Shown one piece after another: positions 45,167-53,834 of a DNA stretch of 64,000 nt (the stretch's first letter is position 1; each line of letters starts with the position of its first letter). The stretch lies in the NCBI RefSeq assembly GCF_014646215.1, contig NZ_BMNA01000003.1:310001-374000 (forward strand), written 5' to 3'. The position numbers and the translations under genes are program-made. The notes under the pieces were generated by a model. It had not been told where the DNA came from. It did not search any database and worked only from the letters and a program-made list of their open reading frames with translations. Source of the DNA: Nakamurella endophytica (GTDB taxonomy: Bacteria > Actinomycetota > Actinomycetes > Mycobacteriales > Nakamurellaceae).

Positions 45167-47935
45167 ATGCACTGGGACGAGGCCACCCTGTCCACGGTGC
45201 AGGCCGCGGTCGACCGTGCCCGCGCCGGCCAGCCGACGGTGTTCTTCGTCGAGGGTGAGGCGGGTGCGGGGAAGACCGCGCTGCTCGACGAGCTCGTTTC
45301 CCGCGCCCCCGGTTTCCACGTCCTCGCGGCGGCCGCATCGGAACGGGCGACGACCCCGTACGACACGCTCGACCGGCTCGGTGTCGCTGTTCCGCGGACC
45401 GCCGATGGTTCGTTCCCCGGCCCGTTCTTCGCCGCCCAGCAGGTGCGGGCGATCCTGGACGGTGCCGGCGACGAGCCGGTGCTGCTGCGCGTCGACGATC
45501 TGCACTGGGCGGACCCGGAATCGGTCCGGGCGCTGCTGGCGCTGTTCGAGCGCGCCTCGGGCGACCGGCTGCTCGTCGCGGCGGCCGCCCGCACCGGGGA
45601 GGCGCACCCCGAGTGGCTGCACTGGGTGGACCGGTCCACCGCCGTGCTGCGACTCCGGCTGACCGGCCTGGACTTCCTCACCGCGGTGCGCCTGGCGCGG
45701 CACCGGCGTCCCGACTTGGACGCAGCGACCATCCGGCTGCTGTGGGAGCACACCGCCGGCAATCCGCTGTACCTGTCGGCGCTGGTCGCCGAGCACGACG
45801 ACCGGGCGCTGCGCCGGGCGCGGGTGCTGCCGGCGCCGGCTGCGTTCGCCGACGCGGTGCGCTCCCGGGTGGCGCGGACCGGCCCGGACGCCCAGCGGTT
45901 GGTCCAGGCGGTGGCGGTGCTGGGGCCCTCGACGGTCCCGCTGTACGTGGCTGCGGAGATCGCCGATGTCGACGACCCGGACACCGCGGCGCAGGCCCTC
46001 GCGGACGCCGCGCTGGTGCAGCTGCAGGAGACCGACACCGGCGTCGAGCTCCAGCTCGCCCATGCGCTCGTCCGCTCGGCCGTCTACGACGGGATCGCCC
46101 TGCCGGAGCGTCGACGGCTGCACGCGCGGGCGGCGGAGCTGCTCGGCGACGGCGGCGGTCTGGAGCACCGGGTCGCGGCGGCGTCGCGGTTCGACGCCGA
46201 GCTGGCCACTGAGCTGGTCACGGCCGGCTGGGCGTCCTACCGCCAGCAGTTGAGCCGGCAGGGCGCACAGCGGCTGCGCTGGGCCAGCACCTTGACCGCG
46301 GACCCGCGGCTGCGGGAGGCCCGACGGCTGGATGCGTTGTTCCTGAGCGTCATGCAACGCGACTTCGCGCTCGTCCGCGACGAGTTGGAGGCGTTGACCT
46401 CGGCGGGAGCGCCGGAGAGTCCGCGCCAGGCTGCCGTCGCCGGCGCCTACGCCCTGCTGCGCGGACATGTCGCGGAGGCGTCGGCCATGCTGGAGACGGC
46501 CCTGGAGGGATGGCCCGACCTGCCGGACGGCGCCGCAGATGCCGACGGCGACGAGTTCCTGCGCTACCGGCTCGAGGCCTTGCTCGCCTGGGCGCGGATC
46601 GGCGGGGGCAACAGTACGGAGTTCCTGGACGGGCTGGCCCTCGCGGTCGACCGCGGGCTGGTCGACCCGGCGCTGGTCGGGTTCGTGGGCTTCGCGCAGG
46701 GGTTGGCGCGGGTGCGGGAGCAGGGCGCCGAGGCGGAGCTGGACCGGTTGGCGCCGCTGCCGCAGGACCCGGTCGACGTCCCGCTGCGGATGTCGTTCGT
46801 GCTGGGCTGGCGCGGCCTGCTGGAACTCGTGCTGGGGCTGTTCGACCGGTCGCTGGCCGACCAGGCGGAGCTGCTCCGCCGCGTGAACGCCGGTCTGGTG
46901 TCCGACACGGCCGCCGGCGGCATCGGCGCCTACCTGGCGACGTCGTACTGGTCGATCGGCGAGTGGGACCTGGCCCGGCTGCACTTCCGGATGGCCGCCG
47001 AGTCCGGGCAGGCGACGGGCGTGGCGCCGCTGCTGGCACTGTTCGCGCTCGAGCCGGCCTCCCGGGGCGACACCCGCGCGGCCGACGAGTGGATGACGCG
47101 CGCCGAGTTGGCCGCGGAAGGCGGGCTGTGGCCCGAGACGCCGCAGAACCTGGTGATGGCCCGGGTGGTGCGGCTGCGGGCGCACGGCACCGCCGCGGAG
47201 CGGGCGGAGCTGTTGCCGGAGCTGCAGCAACGGTGGCCGGCGGCGCTGCGCGGCCGCGGGCTGATCGGCGTGCCCTGGCTCAGCTACACGGGCCTGGCCG
47301 CAGTCTGGGCCGGCCAGGTCGACCTGGCCCGAGAGCTGGTCGACCGGATGCGGTCCGGGTCGCCGCGGCCGCCGTGGACCGCAGCGGTGGCGGGGTGGAT
47401 CACCGGTCTGGTCGCCGAGGCCGACGGCGACCCCGCCGCTGCACTCGAGCACCTGGAGCGCGCGGCCACCCTGGCACCGGCGCCGCCGCTGCAGCGCTCG
47501 TACCTGCTGGACGACCTCCTGCGGCTGCGCGCCGACCGGGGCGTGACCGTGGACGACGGGCTGGCCGCCGAGGCGGACCGGCTGTTCCGCGGGTTGGGAG
47601 CGGCGCGGACGCCGCTGTCCGCACCGCTGCCGGCGGCCGGGGCGCAGTCGATCGACGCGCCCGCCACGCCCGCCCCGGCACCTGCCGGCGGGCCAGGGCC
47701 GGTGCCGGCCGGTGACGTCTACGGCCTGTCCGACCGGGAGCGCGACGTGGTGACCCTGCTCGCGTCCGGGATGAGCTACGAGCAGATCGCCCGCGAGCTG
47801 TTCATCACCCGCAGCACCGTCGGGTTCCACCTGGGCAGGGTCTACGCCAAGGCGGGCGTCGGGTCCCGGCACGAGTTGACGGCGCTGCTGCGGTCGGACC
47901 CGGCGTCGTTCGGGCTGACCGGAGCGGGTCGCTAG
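45167..47935 (+). CDS. LAL-type LuxR regulator with ATPase domain
   Basis: 922-residue large ATP-binding LuxR regulator. N-terminal AAA/NACHT-like ATPase: Walker A GEAGAGKT (residues 30-37), Walker B-like LLRVDDLHWADPES (D-D-L-H-W-A-D), WEHTAGNPLYLSALV sensor region; a long helical TPR-like middle; a Pro/Ala linker near 835; and the LuxR HTH at the C-terminus (GLSDRERDVVTLLASGMSYE, QIARELFITRSTVGFHLGRV). Typical of MalT/LAL activators. ATG 45167 follows CGGAGG; more upstream in-frame starts exist. Target unknown; the divergent membrane gene is a candidate. Confidence 0.9.
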   Translation: MHWDEATLSTVQAAVDRARAGQPTVFFVEGEAGAGKTALLDELVSRAPGFHVLAAAASERATTPYDTLDRLGVAVPRTADGSFPGPFFAAQQVRAILDGAGDEPVLLRVDDLHWADPESVRALLALFERASGDRLLVAAAARTGEAHPEWLHWVDRSTAVLRLRLTGLDFLTAVRLARHRRPDLDAATIRLLWEHTAGNPLYLSALVAEHDDRALRRARVLPAPAAFADAVRSRVARTGPDAQRLVQAVAVLGPSTVPLYVAAEIADVDDPDTAAQALADAALVQLQETDTGVELQLAHALVRSAVYDGIALPERRRLHARAAELLGDGGGLEHRVAAASRFDAELATELVTAGWASYRQQLSRQGAQRLRWASTLTADPRLREARRLDALFLSVMQRDFALVRDELEALTSAGAPESPRQAAVAGAYALLRGHVAEASAMLETALEGWPDLPDGAADADGDEFLRYRLEALLAWARIGGGNSTEFLDGLALAVDRGLVDPALVGFVGFAQGLARVREQGAEAELDRLAPLPQDPVDVPLRMSFVLGWRGLLELVLGLFDRSLADQAELLRRVNAGLVSDTAAGGIGAYLATSYWSIGEWDLARLHFRMAAESGQATGVAPLLALFALEPASRGDTRAADEWMTRAELAAEGGLWPETPQNLVMARVVRLRAHGTAAERAELLPELQQRWPAALRGRGLIGVPWLSYTGLAAVWAGQVDLARELVDRMRSGSPRPPWTAAVAGWITGLVAEADGDPAAALEHLERAATLAPAPPLQRSYLLDDLLRLRADRGVTVDDGLAAEADRLFRGLGAARTPLSAPLPAAGAQSIDAPATPAPAPAGGPGPVPAGDVYGLSDRERDVVTLLASGMSYEQIARELFITRSTVGFHLGRVYAKAGVGSRHELTALLRSDPASFGLTGAGR

Positions 47936-48173
47936 GACCGGCCGGTCGCGGTCACTGACCCGCGAGGACGCCGTGTCCAGGGCTGCGGGCCGCTCCCGCC
48001 CGGCACGCGGGTCGAGGGCGGGCTGCCGGCGGGGGCACCTGGTGGGAGTACCAGTCCGGTGGCCAGGCGCAGGACTGTGCATTTCGTCCAGTCGACCCGG
48101 GCAGCCCGGCGAGTCGAATCAGTGGTGTCAGGCCGAGCACCCGCCCGGACCGCATTCCACAAGGAGAACCGAG

Positions 48174-48671
48174 ATGTCCCCCCTCGATCTGGTCGCCATC
48201 GTCGCCCTCGTCGGCTACGCCGTCTACAAGCAGACGCAGGTCAGCGAGGTGACGGAGCGGGGCCGCTTCAAGCTGGCGCTGATCTACGGCATCGTCGGTC
48301 TGGCGGTCGGCGGCTTCAACCTGCCGAGCGGGGTGGGCGGGTGGTCGATGCTGGCCGGGAGCCTGGCGCTGTCGGTGGTCATCGGCCTGATGCGGGGTCA
48401 CTGGACGCGGATGTGGCGCGCGGCGGACGGCCGGATCTTCAAGCAGGGCACCAAGCTGACGGTCGGACTGTTCATCGGCATGGTGGTCGTCAAGTTCGGG
48501 CTGGGGACGGTGTCCCACTTCACCGGCATCGACGACGGCGAAGGCTTCGGCGAGGTCATGGTGATGATGGCGCTGATGATCGCGGTGCAGGCGCAGCTGA
48601 TGTGGCTCCGGGCACAGCGGATGGGCGCCGTGCCGGCCGCCCGGCAGCAGCAGTACGCCGTCACCCGGTGA
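48174..48671 (+). CDS. Small polytopic membrane protein (CcdC/DUF1453-like)
   Basis: 165 residues with five hydrophobic segments: LDLVAIVALVGYAVYKQTQV, FKLALIYGIVGLAVGG, WSMLAGSLALSVVIGLMRGH, TKLTVGLFIGMVVVKFGLG and EVMVMMALMIAVQAQLMWL. Resembles CcdC/DUF1453-type proteins in length and in the R-G-x-x-x-x-W motif (MRGHWTRMW). Function unknown. ATG 48174 with AAGGAG. The 238-bp gap before it (47936-48173) holds nothing I can name. Confidence 0.68.
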   Translation: MSPLDLVAIVALVGYAVYKQTQVSEVTERGRFKLALIYGIVGLAVGGFNLPSGVGGWSMLAGSLALSVVIGLMRGHWTRMWRAADGRIFKQGTKLTVGLFIGMVVVKFGLGTVSHFTGIDDGEGFGEVMVMMALMIAVQAQLMWLRAQRMGAVPAARQQQYAVTR

Positions 48672-48697
48672 CGGCACGGTCCCAGGGTGCAGTGCCA

Positions 48698-48729
48698 GGA
48701 CGCCGGTCCTCTTCGGAGGGCCGGCGTCC
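48698..48729 (+). terminator. Stem-loop terminator with TTCG loop
   Basis: GGACGCCGGTCCTC - TTCG - GAGGGCCGGCGTCC: a 14-bp stem (one T/G pair) with a stable UUCG tetraloop, 27 bp past the membrane-protein stop and before the tRNA genes. No U tract follows. Confidence 0.8.
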
Positions 48730-48854
48730 TCGCGCGTGGCGCCCGGGCTCGGGACTCGACATGGGGATTTGAGCCGGTCCTCGCCGATGCGGTAGGTTGG
48801 TAGCTCGCGGCGCTCGTGGAGGACCGAGGTCTTCGTGGGCGCCGTGAGTCGTGC

Positions 48855-48928
48855 GGGCCTGTAGCTCAGGCGGTTAGAGCGCTTCCCTGATAAGGAAGAG
48901 GTCGGAGGTTCAAGTCCTCCCAGGCCCA
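48855..48928 (+). tRNA. tRNA-Ile(GAT)
   Basis: 74-base cloverleaf: acceptor GGGCCTG/CAGGCCC, D arm GCTCAGGCGGTTAGAGC, anticodon loop CTGATAA with anticodon GAT at 48889-48891, T arm GGAGG-TTCAAGT-CCTCC, discriminator A. No CCA encoded. Confidence 0.97.
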
Positions 48929-49009
48929 CGGTCAGTGCCCAGCAGGGTGCTCGACGCAGGGTTCGCCCGACACAGCCGCCGGGCGACGGGTATCGACCGG
49001 AGGCCGTCC

Positions 49010-49138
49010 ATGAAGAAGCTCCTCCTGCTCCTCGCCGCCGGCGGCGGCGCCTTCGCGCTGGTCAAGCGGCGCCGGCAGCAGGCCGCCGCGGAAGCCGCCC
49101 TCTGGGACGAGGCCACCCGCCCGGCGCCGACCTCCTGA
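49010..49138 (+). CDS. DLW-39 family micro-protein
   Basis: 42 residues, MKKLLLLLAAGGGAFALVKR followed by RRQQAAAEAALWDEATRPAP. One membrane-type helix, basic middle, and the A-L-W-D/E-E-A-T end characteristic of the actinobacterial DLW-39 family, usually found beside tRNA-Ile and tRNA-Ala downstream of gyrA. Here it sits exactly between those two tRNAs. ATG 49010 with CGGAGG. Function unknown. Confidence 0.88.
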   Translation: MKKLLLLLAAGGGAFALVKRRRQQAAAEAALWDEATRPAPTS

Positions 49139-49172
49139 CCGTGTGCCCGACCAGCCACCGCGCTGGTCACCC

Positions 49173-49248
49173 GGGGACGTAGCTCAATTGGCAGAGCACC
49201 GCCTTTGCAAGGCGGGGGTTGAGAGTTCGATTCTCTTCGTCTCCACCA
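49173..49248 (+). tRNA. tRNA-Ala(TGC)
   Basis: Cloverleaf with acceptor GGGGACG/CGTCTCC (one G/T pair), anticodon TGC at 49206-49208 in CTTTGCAAG, T arm GAGAG-TTCGATT-CTCTT, discriminator A at 49245 followed by encoded CCA (49246-49248). The low-GC island begins right after its 3' end. Confidence 0.97.
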
Positions 49249-49553
49249 CATCCTGACGAACGTCGCCACGCGCAGTATCCACCACCGTCGCTACTCGCGA
49301 GGATCCGCTTGGAGCAAACGAATCGGCTACATTCGCGGGTTCGGGACGGCGATAGACCTGCACCACAGACGCGTCGGACGTTCACGTGGCGAGCCGTCGA
49401 ACCGATCGCGTCATCTGATTCGACGCGCACGCCGTCGTAGCCTGACCTGCCTCGGTCGGTGCACTCAACCCGACTGTGCGTGTCGAGGTCCGACCTACTC
49501 GTACCAACGCAATGTTACTGTTGCACGTCGGATTCCCGCGATCAGGAGCCGCA
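49249..49553 (+). other. Gap between tRNA-Ala and the SIR2 gene
   Basis: 305 bp of intermediate base composition, already more AT rich than the chromosome before the tRNA. No convincing gene, integrase fragment or -35/-10 pair was found. In-frame extensions of the SIR2 gene reach to GTG 49476, but without a ribosome site. Confidence 0.6.
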
Positions 49554-52500
49554 GTGGCAGTCGAAGGATCCTCTGAGCCGAGCGAGTGGATAACTGCCGA
49601 CGTTCAGCTACCACGGCTCTTGTTGAACGCCCATGCCGAGGGTCGGGTGGTCTTTTTCGTTGGTGCTGGTGCGTCGGTGGCGCCGCCGTCCTCCTTGCCC
49701 CTTTTCAGGGAACTCGCAACCGCGCTCGGCGACGAAGCCGGCGTACCCTACGTCGAGCCGGAAGCCTTCGACCACTTCCTGGGCCGGCTGACGCACCTAA
49801 CGCCGCCCTACGACGTTCACCGGCGCACGCATGCGCTCCTCACCCCACCGGGGTCCGAGCCGAATGCGACACACGCCGCGATCGTCGAGTTGGCTGCTGC
49901 GCACGGTCGGCCACGAATCGTTACAACAAATTTTGACAATCACCTCGAAGGCGCAGCCCGAGCTCTGCGGACAGCGTTTGCCGACAAGTGGATTGGGCCA
50001 GCGCTACCACCGGGTGACTCATTCGAGGGGCTTGTGTACTTGCACGGGTCAATTAGTCGTGGGTACCGTCAACTAGTACTGACCGACCGTGACCTTGGTC
50101 ATGCCTATCTAGCCGACGCATGGGCTACTCGGTTCCTGCTCAAACTTTTCCAAGACAACGTCGTTGTCTTCCTAGGGTATGGCCTGACAGATCCAACTCT
50201 GCGCTACCTCACGCTCGGCCTACCGTCCGGGGCGTCGCTCTACGCGTTCGTGCACAGTGCCTTGGCGGATGATTCGGAGTGGATACGCCTCGGCGTGCGC
50301 GCAGTTTCCTTCGGTACTGATTACGATAACCTTCGTGATGCTCTCGTAGCTTGGAACACCCGTGCTCGGATGGGACGGGATGACCACCGAAGCAGAGTAG
50401 GCGAAATTGTCGCGGCTGGAACGACGCTTACACCCGTCGATCGGGACTACCTCAGCGCGCGTCTCGACAGCCACGCGGGTGTGCTCGACTTTGTCGACGC
50501 TACGACGGCATTGTCAGCGCGATTAAAACTTGAGTGGCTCCGCTGGTTGGAGAATCTGCCGGGTTTTAAGAGCCTTTTTATGGCAGCCCCTGTACCCGAA
50601 TCGGTCATTCCACTGACAGGCTGGTTCGCTCGCAACTTCATAGCCTCCTCCGCGCTGAACGGTGCCGCTCTACAGACGGTTCAACGGGTTGGCCAGAGCA
50701 TGACTACTGTCCTGTTCGAAGCCGCTCTACGCGCTACGGAGGACTTAGCAGCCGAAGACTCCGCGGCGGCGGATCGCTGGCGAGTCGTCTTGCTGACATC
50801 GCTGGCTGGACAGTCGGCACCCCTCGAAGGCCAGTTAATCCTTCCCAACAATCGTAATGGGTTCACTTACGGCCCCGGCGTGTTGCGGACAATCCTTCAA
50901 CCACAGCTGAGACTTGAGCGCAGGTGGTATGGGGATGAAGCGGTGCAATCCGCGGCGGTGCCAAACGTAAAAGTAACCTGGCGGTTCGACGAAAGCGTCT
51001 TGACTCGCCAACTGACGTTGGCAGTGGAAGGATGCGAACCCGGCGATCTCAGTATGGGCGTGCTACTTGAGCAAGCGCTACTGGGTGCATACGACTTGCT
51101 GCGCGCCTTCCATGGCGAGCGCATGTGGGATGCGCTTTCGCATGGTCGGTCAGCAATCGAGCCACATGCCCAAGACCAGTTCCGCGAGCCCGTTGATGCT
51201 GTCATTGATGGGTTGCGTCGTTATGGAGAACGCGCACTTCCGACAAACTCGAACCTACCGAGCAGATGGTGGGAGTTCAACCACGCCCTCTTTCGCCGAC
51301 TCGCCCTGTATCTAACCGCAATCGACCCGTCCCGAAGTTGCGATGAAAAGCTCGACTGGCTATTGCAGCGAAGCGACCTATATCCGCTCGCGACAAAACA
51401 TGAGCTTTACGGGCTCTTGCGCATCGCTATTGCTGAAGCGTCGCCCTCGATCAAACAACGGGTACTGGCTGCGACGGAAGTCCGTCCAAGCCGATACGGC
51501 CCGACTGCTGAGGATGATCGACATTGGTCGTACGCCCGGTACAACCTGCTGGGGTGGCTCACGGGGACAGATCCGAATTGGCGAGCTGCCGCAGAAGCGC
51601 TTGGCGCGATTCAAGCACAGCACGGAACCTTTGTTGCGAGGGAACATCCGGACTTCGATTCTTGGGTTTCGAGTGGCTCATGGGGCGGCCGACTTCCAAT
51701 GACGACTGAGGAGTTTGCGCACGCCCTTTCAGTTGATGCCAGGCGGGCGGTCGACCGGTTACTTGAGCGCGACTACTCGGAGCGGAATTTTGACGAGCCA
51801 ACCTGGCGGGACACGCTTGATCTCGTGCGCCAGACCTGTGCCGCAGATGCAACTAGCGGCCTGACCATGTGGGACGCGTTACTAACCCGTGGACAAGCTG
51901 ACGAGCGAGGACTGGAGATGCGGCGTGCGGCTGTCCATGGCTGGGGTGATGCGAAGCTCGGCGATCTAACGTTGGAGGTGAGCAAATGCGTCGCCAGCCT
52001 CGCTGCCGACACCGACTCTGCTCACGACGTTGGTTGGTTCCTGCTCCGTCAAGTCCGCGCTCACATCAATAGCGACGAGACGCCGTTCATTCGCGATATG
52101 CGGCAGATTGCATTGGCTGTTTGGCAAGCCCACGCCAGTGGTTTCACCCACGAAAGCGATTTCGATCCGATGTCGTCTGCGCCGCTGTACCTGAACTCCT
52201 GGCCAGGGTTCGTTGCTCAGTATTGGTTGTTCGAGATGGATAGGCGATGGCGTTGCAATCGAGACAATTGGGAAGGACTCAGTGACACCGAGCGGGGCGC
52301 ACTGAACGGCCTGTTAGCTGGTCCGCCGGCCGCTCTCAGTGCTACGGTCCCAGCACTTGCCTCAGAGCTGTTCTTTCTGTTCGCCGCCGACGAATCGTTC
52401 TGTACAGCGAAAGTCTTACCGCTCTTCAAGCATGACGCAACGGCGCGACTTGCGTGGCATGCATATCTCGAACGGCCGCGATACAACGACAGGCTTTTGG

Positions 52501-53126
52501 CGGCGGGTCTGACGGATGCAACCGTTGCGCAATGGGGGCGCATCGCCGGGCTGGTCGACGGCCACGTTCAACGAAGGTTTCTTGATCTGGTTGCTTCCAT
52601 TGTGTCGTTCGCAGGTATCGCGGCTGAAGCTCGCGCGGATCTGCTCCGTGCAAGCGTGGTAACTGATGGCGGGGCGTACGCTGCCAATTTCGCAGACACC
52701 ATGGTGAGCTTTGTTCGAATGGAGGGTGTTGACGGCGCTCAATTATGGGATACGTGGCTGGGTGAACACCTGCGAGCGCGCTTGTCCGGTGTCCCCCGTA
52801 CTGCTGCGAATGAGGAGTTGGCACGATGGGCGGATACAGTGCCAGCGCTGGGGCACAGGATCCCTGTTGCTGCGTCCCTTTTCGTTGATTACCCGCTTGG
52901 TCTCGCTGAAGGATATGTAGACCCAGAGTTTCCGGATGGATCCCTTGCGGCGTACGCGGACGAGTTGGTTACCCTGTACACACGCCGCGTGTCCTACACG
53001 CGACCGTTGACGTATAGGCTCGCCGAGCGGGTTAGAATAATCGTCGAGGCGGTTCGAATGGCAGTTGGGCCTGCGGGCGCAGAGCCGTTGGTCAGCGCCG
53101 CCCGCGAGCGCGGTTTCCCAGAGTGA
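49554..53126 (+). CDS. Large SIR2-domain protein, candidate anti-phage NADase (DUF4020/Dsr-like)
   Basis: 1190 residues from GTG 49554 (AGGAG at 49544-49548; in-frame starts at 49476 and 49512 have no good ribosome site). The SIR2_2-type domain occupies about residues 32-270: NAD-binding GAGAS (37-41), TTNFD (124-128, catalytic Asn126), YLHGS (catalytic His164) and FLGYGLTDPTLRYL (GYGLTD 208-213), all intact. The remaining 900 residues are mostly helical, with Trp-rich stretches such as RRWRCNRDNWEGLSD and ending YADELVTLYTRRVSYTRPLT; the layout resembles SIR2 proteins with a DUF4020 or Dsr-type C-terminus. Those proteins destroy NAD+ when phage is sensed. Codon use and GC (33 of 60 bases in 50041-50100) differ sharply from neighbours, indicating transfer. 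No zinc-finger cysteines of deacetylase sirtuins. Confidence 0.87.
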   Translation: MAVEGSSEPSEWITADVQLPRLLLNAHAEGRVVFFVGAGASVAPPSSLPLFRELATALGDEAGVPYVEPEAFDHFLGRLTHLTPPYDVHRRTHALLTPPGSEPNATHAAIVELAAAHGRPRIVTTNFDNHLEGAARALRTAFADKWIGPALPPGDSFEGLVYLHGSISRGYRQLVLTDRDLGHAYLADAWATRFLLKLFQDNVVVFLGYGLTDPTLRYLTLGLPSGASLYAFVHSALADDSEWIRLGVRAVSFGTDYDNLRDALVAWNTRARMGRDDHRSRVGEIVAAGTTLTPVDRDYLSARLDSHAGVLDFVDATTALSARLKLEWLRWLENLPGFKSLFMAAPVPESVIPLTGWFARNFIASSALNGAALQTVQRVGQSMTTVLFEAALRATEDLAAEDSAAADRWRVVLLTSLAGQSAPLEGQLILPNNRNGFTYGPGVLRTILQPQLRLERRWYGDEAVQSAAVPNVKVTWRFDESVLTRQLTLAVEGCEPGDLSMGVLLEQALLGAYDLLRAFHGERMWDALSHGRSAIEPHAQDQFREPVDAVIDGLRRYGERALPTNSNLPSRWWEFNHALFRRLALYLTAIDPSRSCDEKLDWLLQRSDLYPLATKHELYGLLRIAIAEASPSIKQRVLAATEVRPSRYGPTAEDDRHWSYARYNLLGWLTGTDPNWRAAAEALGAIQAQHGTFVAREHPDFDSWVSSGSWGGRLPMTTEEFAHALSVDARRAVDRLLERDYSERNFDEPTWRDTLDLVRQTCAADATSGLTMWDALLTRGQADERGLEMRRAAVHGWGDAKLGDLTLEVSKCVASLAADTDSAHDVGWFLLRQVRAHINSDETPFIRDMRQIALAVWQAHASGFTHESDFDPMSSAPLYLNSWPGFVAQYWLFEMDRRWRCNRDNWEGLSDTERGALNGLLAGPPAALSATVPALASELFFLFAADESFCTAKVLPLFKHDATARLAWHAYLERPRYNDRLLAAGLTDATVAQWGRIAGLVDGHVQRRFLDLVASIVSFAGIAAEARADLLRASVVTDGGAYAANFADTMVSFVRMEGVDGAQLWDTWLGEHLRARLSGVPRTAANEELARWADTVPALGHRIPVAASLFVDYPLGLAEGYVDPEFPDGSLAAYADELVTLYTRRVSYTRPLTYRLAERVRIIVEAVRMAVGPAGAEPLVSAARERGFPE

Positions 53127-53248
53127 AGCGCGGAAGGAGGTATGCGCCGCAGTGCAGCAGCGATTTCTTCTCCTTGGCCTGACTGGATGACTGCGCATGT
53201 GAGAACCTGTCTGTCATTGAAAGGCGTGGTCTTCCTGCCCGGCGTTGA
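53127..53248 (+). other. Island tail: strong ribosome site followed by a 12-codon stub
   Basis: Seven bases after the SIR2 stop lies GAAGGAGGT (about 53132-53141), as good a ribosome site as any in the window. GTG 53152 follows at a normal distance, but its frame ends after MQQRFLLLGLTG. This may be the clipped start of a second island gene. The rest of the gap shows nothing. Confidence 0.4.
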
Positions 53249-53758
53249 CTACGCGCCAGGGGTGCCGCTCGGCGGGACGGTTGGGGAGTTCTCGCGCCTG
53301 AACCTCGGCCTCAGCCGGACCGCCCGCGCCCCGCCCTGCCAGGCCAACCGCAGGTCTGCGGGGTCCGGGGCGCCGGACGCGTCGACGGAAATCTTGTTGA
53401 ACTTGGCGAACTGGCCGTTGTCGCGCGCCATGGTGGCGTACGCCGCCGTCACGCCCGCCTCGTCCGTGAACACGGTGACGTCGGCGGTCACGCGCTTGCC
53501 CTTGAGCAGCAGGGTGATCGGCCGGCCGGTACGGAGGTTGCGTCCCCAGGCGAACGGTGTCCCGACCAGCAGGTCGTCGCCGTCCCGGGTGTACGCGACC
53601 GGCACCGAATAGCGCCGCCCAGACTTCACACCCACCACGTCGAGGACGACGAGCCGGGATCCGATGGCGCGCGACAGCAGTGGCACGTGCAGCAGGCCGG
53701 TGACGAGCCGGTTGGCCGCCTTCTGGAAACGCAGTGTCGTGGCGCGGGGCTGCGTCAT
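53249..53758 (-). CDS. Deazaflavin (F420)-dependent nitroreductase/quinone reductase family protein
   Basis: 169-residue split-beta-barrel protein of the DDN family. Seen: VLDVVGVKSGRRYSVPVAYT (the conserved G-R-R/x-S-G-x-x-R/Y-x-x-P-V motif), RDGDDLLVGTPFAWGRNLRT and ITLLLKGKRVTADVTVFTDE. Members use reduced F420 to reduce quinones or nitro compounds; some bind other flavins. ATG 53758 with AGGAG. Divergent from a TetR gene with two operators in the gap, so it is probably induced by the TetR ligand. Confidence 0.83.
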   Translation of the reverse strand: MTQPRATTLRFQKAANRLVTGLLHVPLLSRAIGSRLVVLDVVGVKSGRRYSVPVAYTRDGDDLLVGTPFAWGRNLRTGRPITLLLKGKRVTADVTVFTDEAGVTAAYATMARDNGQFAKFNKISVDASGAPDPADLRLAWQGGARAVRLRPRFRRENSPTVPPSGTPGA

Positions 53759-53770
53759 ACCGACTCCTAT

Positions 53771-53815
53771 CGATACGGAACCGTCTCGGTAGACCTTCGA
53801 TACGCTAGCGTCTCG
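53771..53815. promoter_or_regulatory. Two matched TetR-type operators
   Basis: CGATACG-GAAC-CGTCTCG (53771-53788) and CGATACG-CTAG-CGTCTCG (53798-53815): the same 14 outer bases in both, around different 4-base centres. Each is an imperfect inverted repeat (CGATACG vs reverse complement CGAGACG). Between the divergent reductase and TetR genes, 27 bp apart centre to centre. Confidence 0.8.
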
Positions 53816-53834
53816 ATTCCGCGAAGGGAAGCCC

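Noticed and set aside
43691..48082. A 1463-codon stop-free frame on the minus strand, extending the membrane-protein gene through the whole antisense of the LuxR gene.
   Set aside because: Beyond the membrane protein start (44926) it encodes only Arg/Gln/Gly/Pro-rich noise; it mirrors the codon pattern of the real LuxR gene on the plus strand.
49218..53200. Attachment-site repeat of the tRNA-Ala 3' end at the right edge of the SIR2 island (CGATTTCTTCTCCTT near 53160 looks vaguely similar).
   Set aside because: Similarity needs several gaps and mismatches; no integrase or clean direct repeat was found.
53142..53612. Plus-strand frame of about 156 codons overlapping the F420-type reductase gene.
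   Set aside because: It begins one base after the ribosome site and its protein is antisense noise of the well-supported minus-strand gene.
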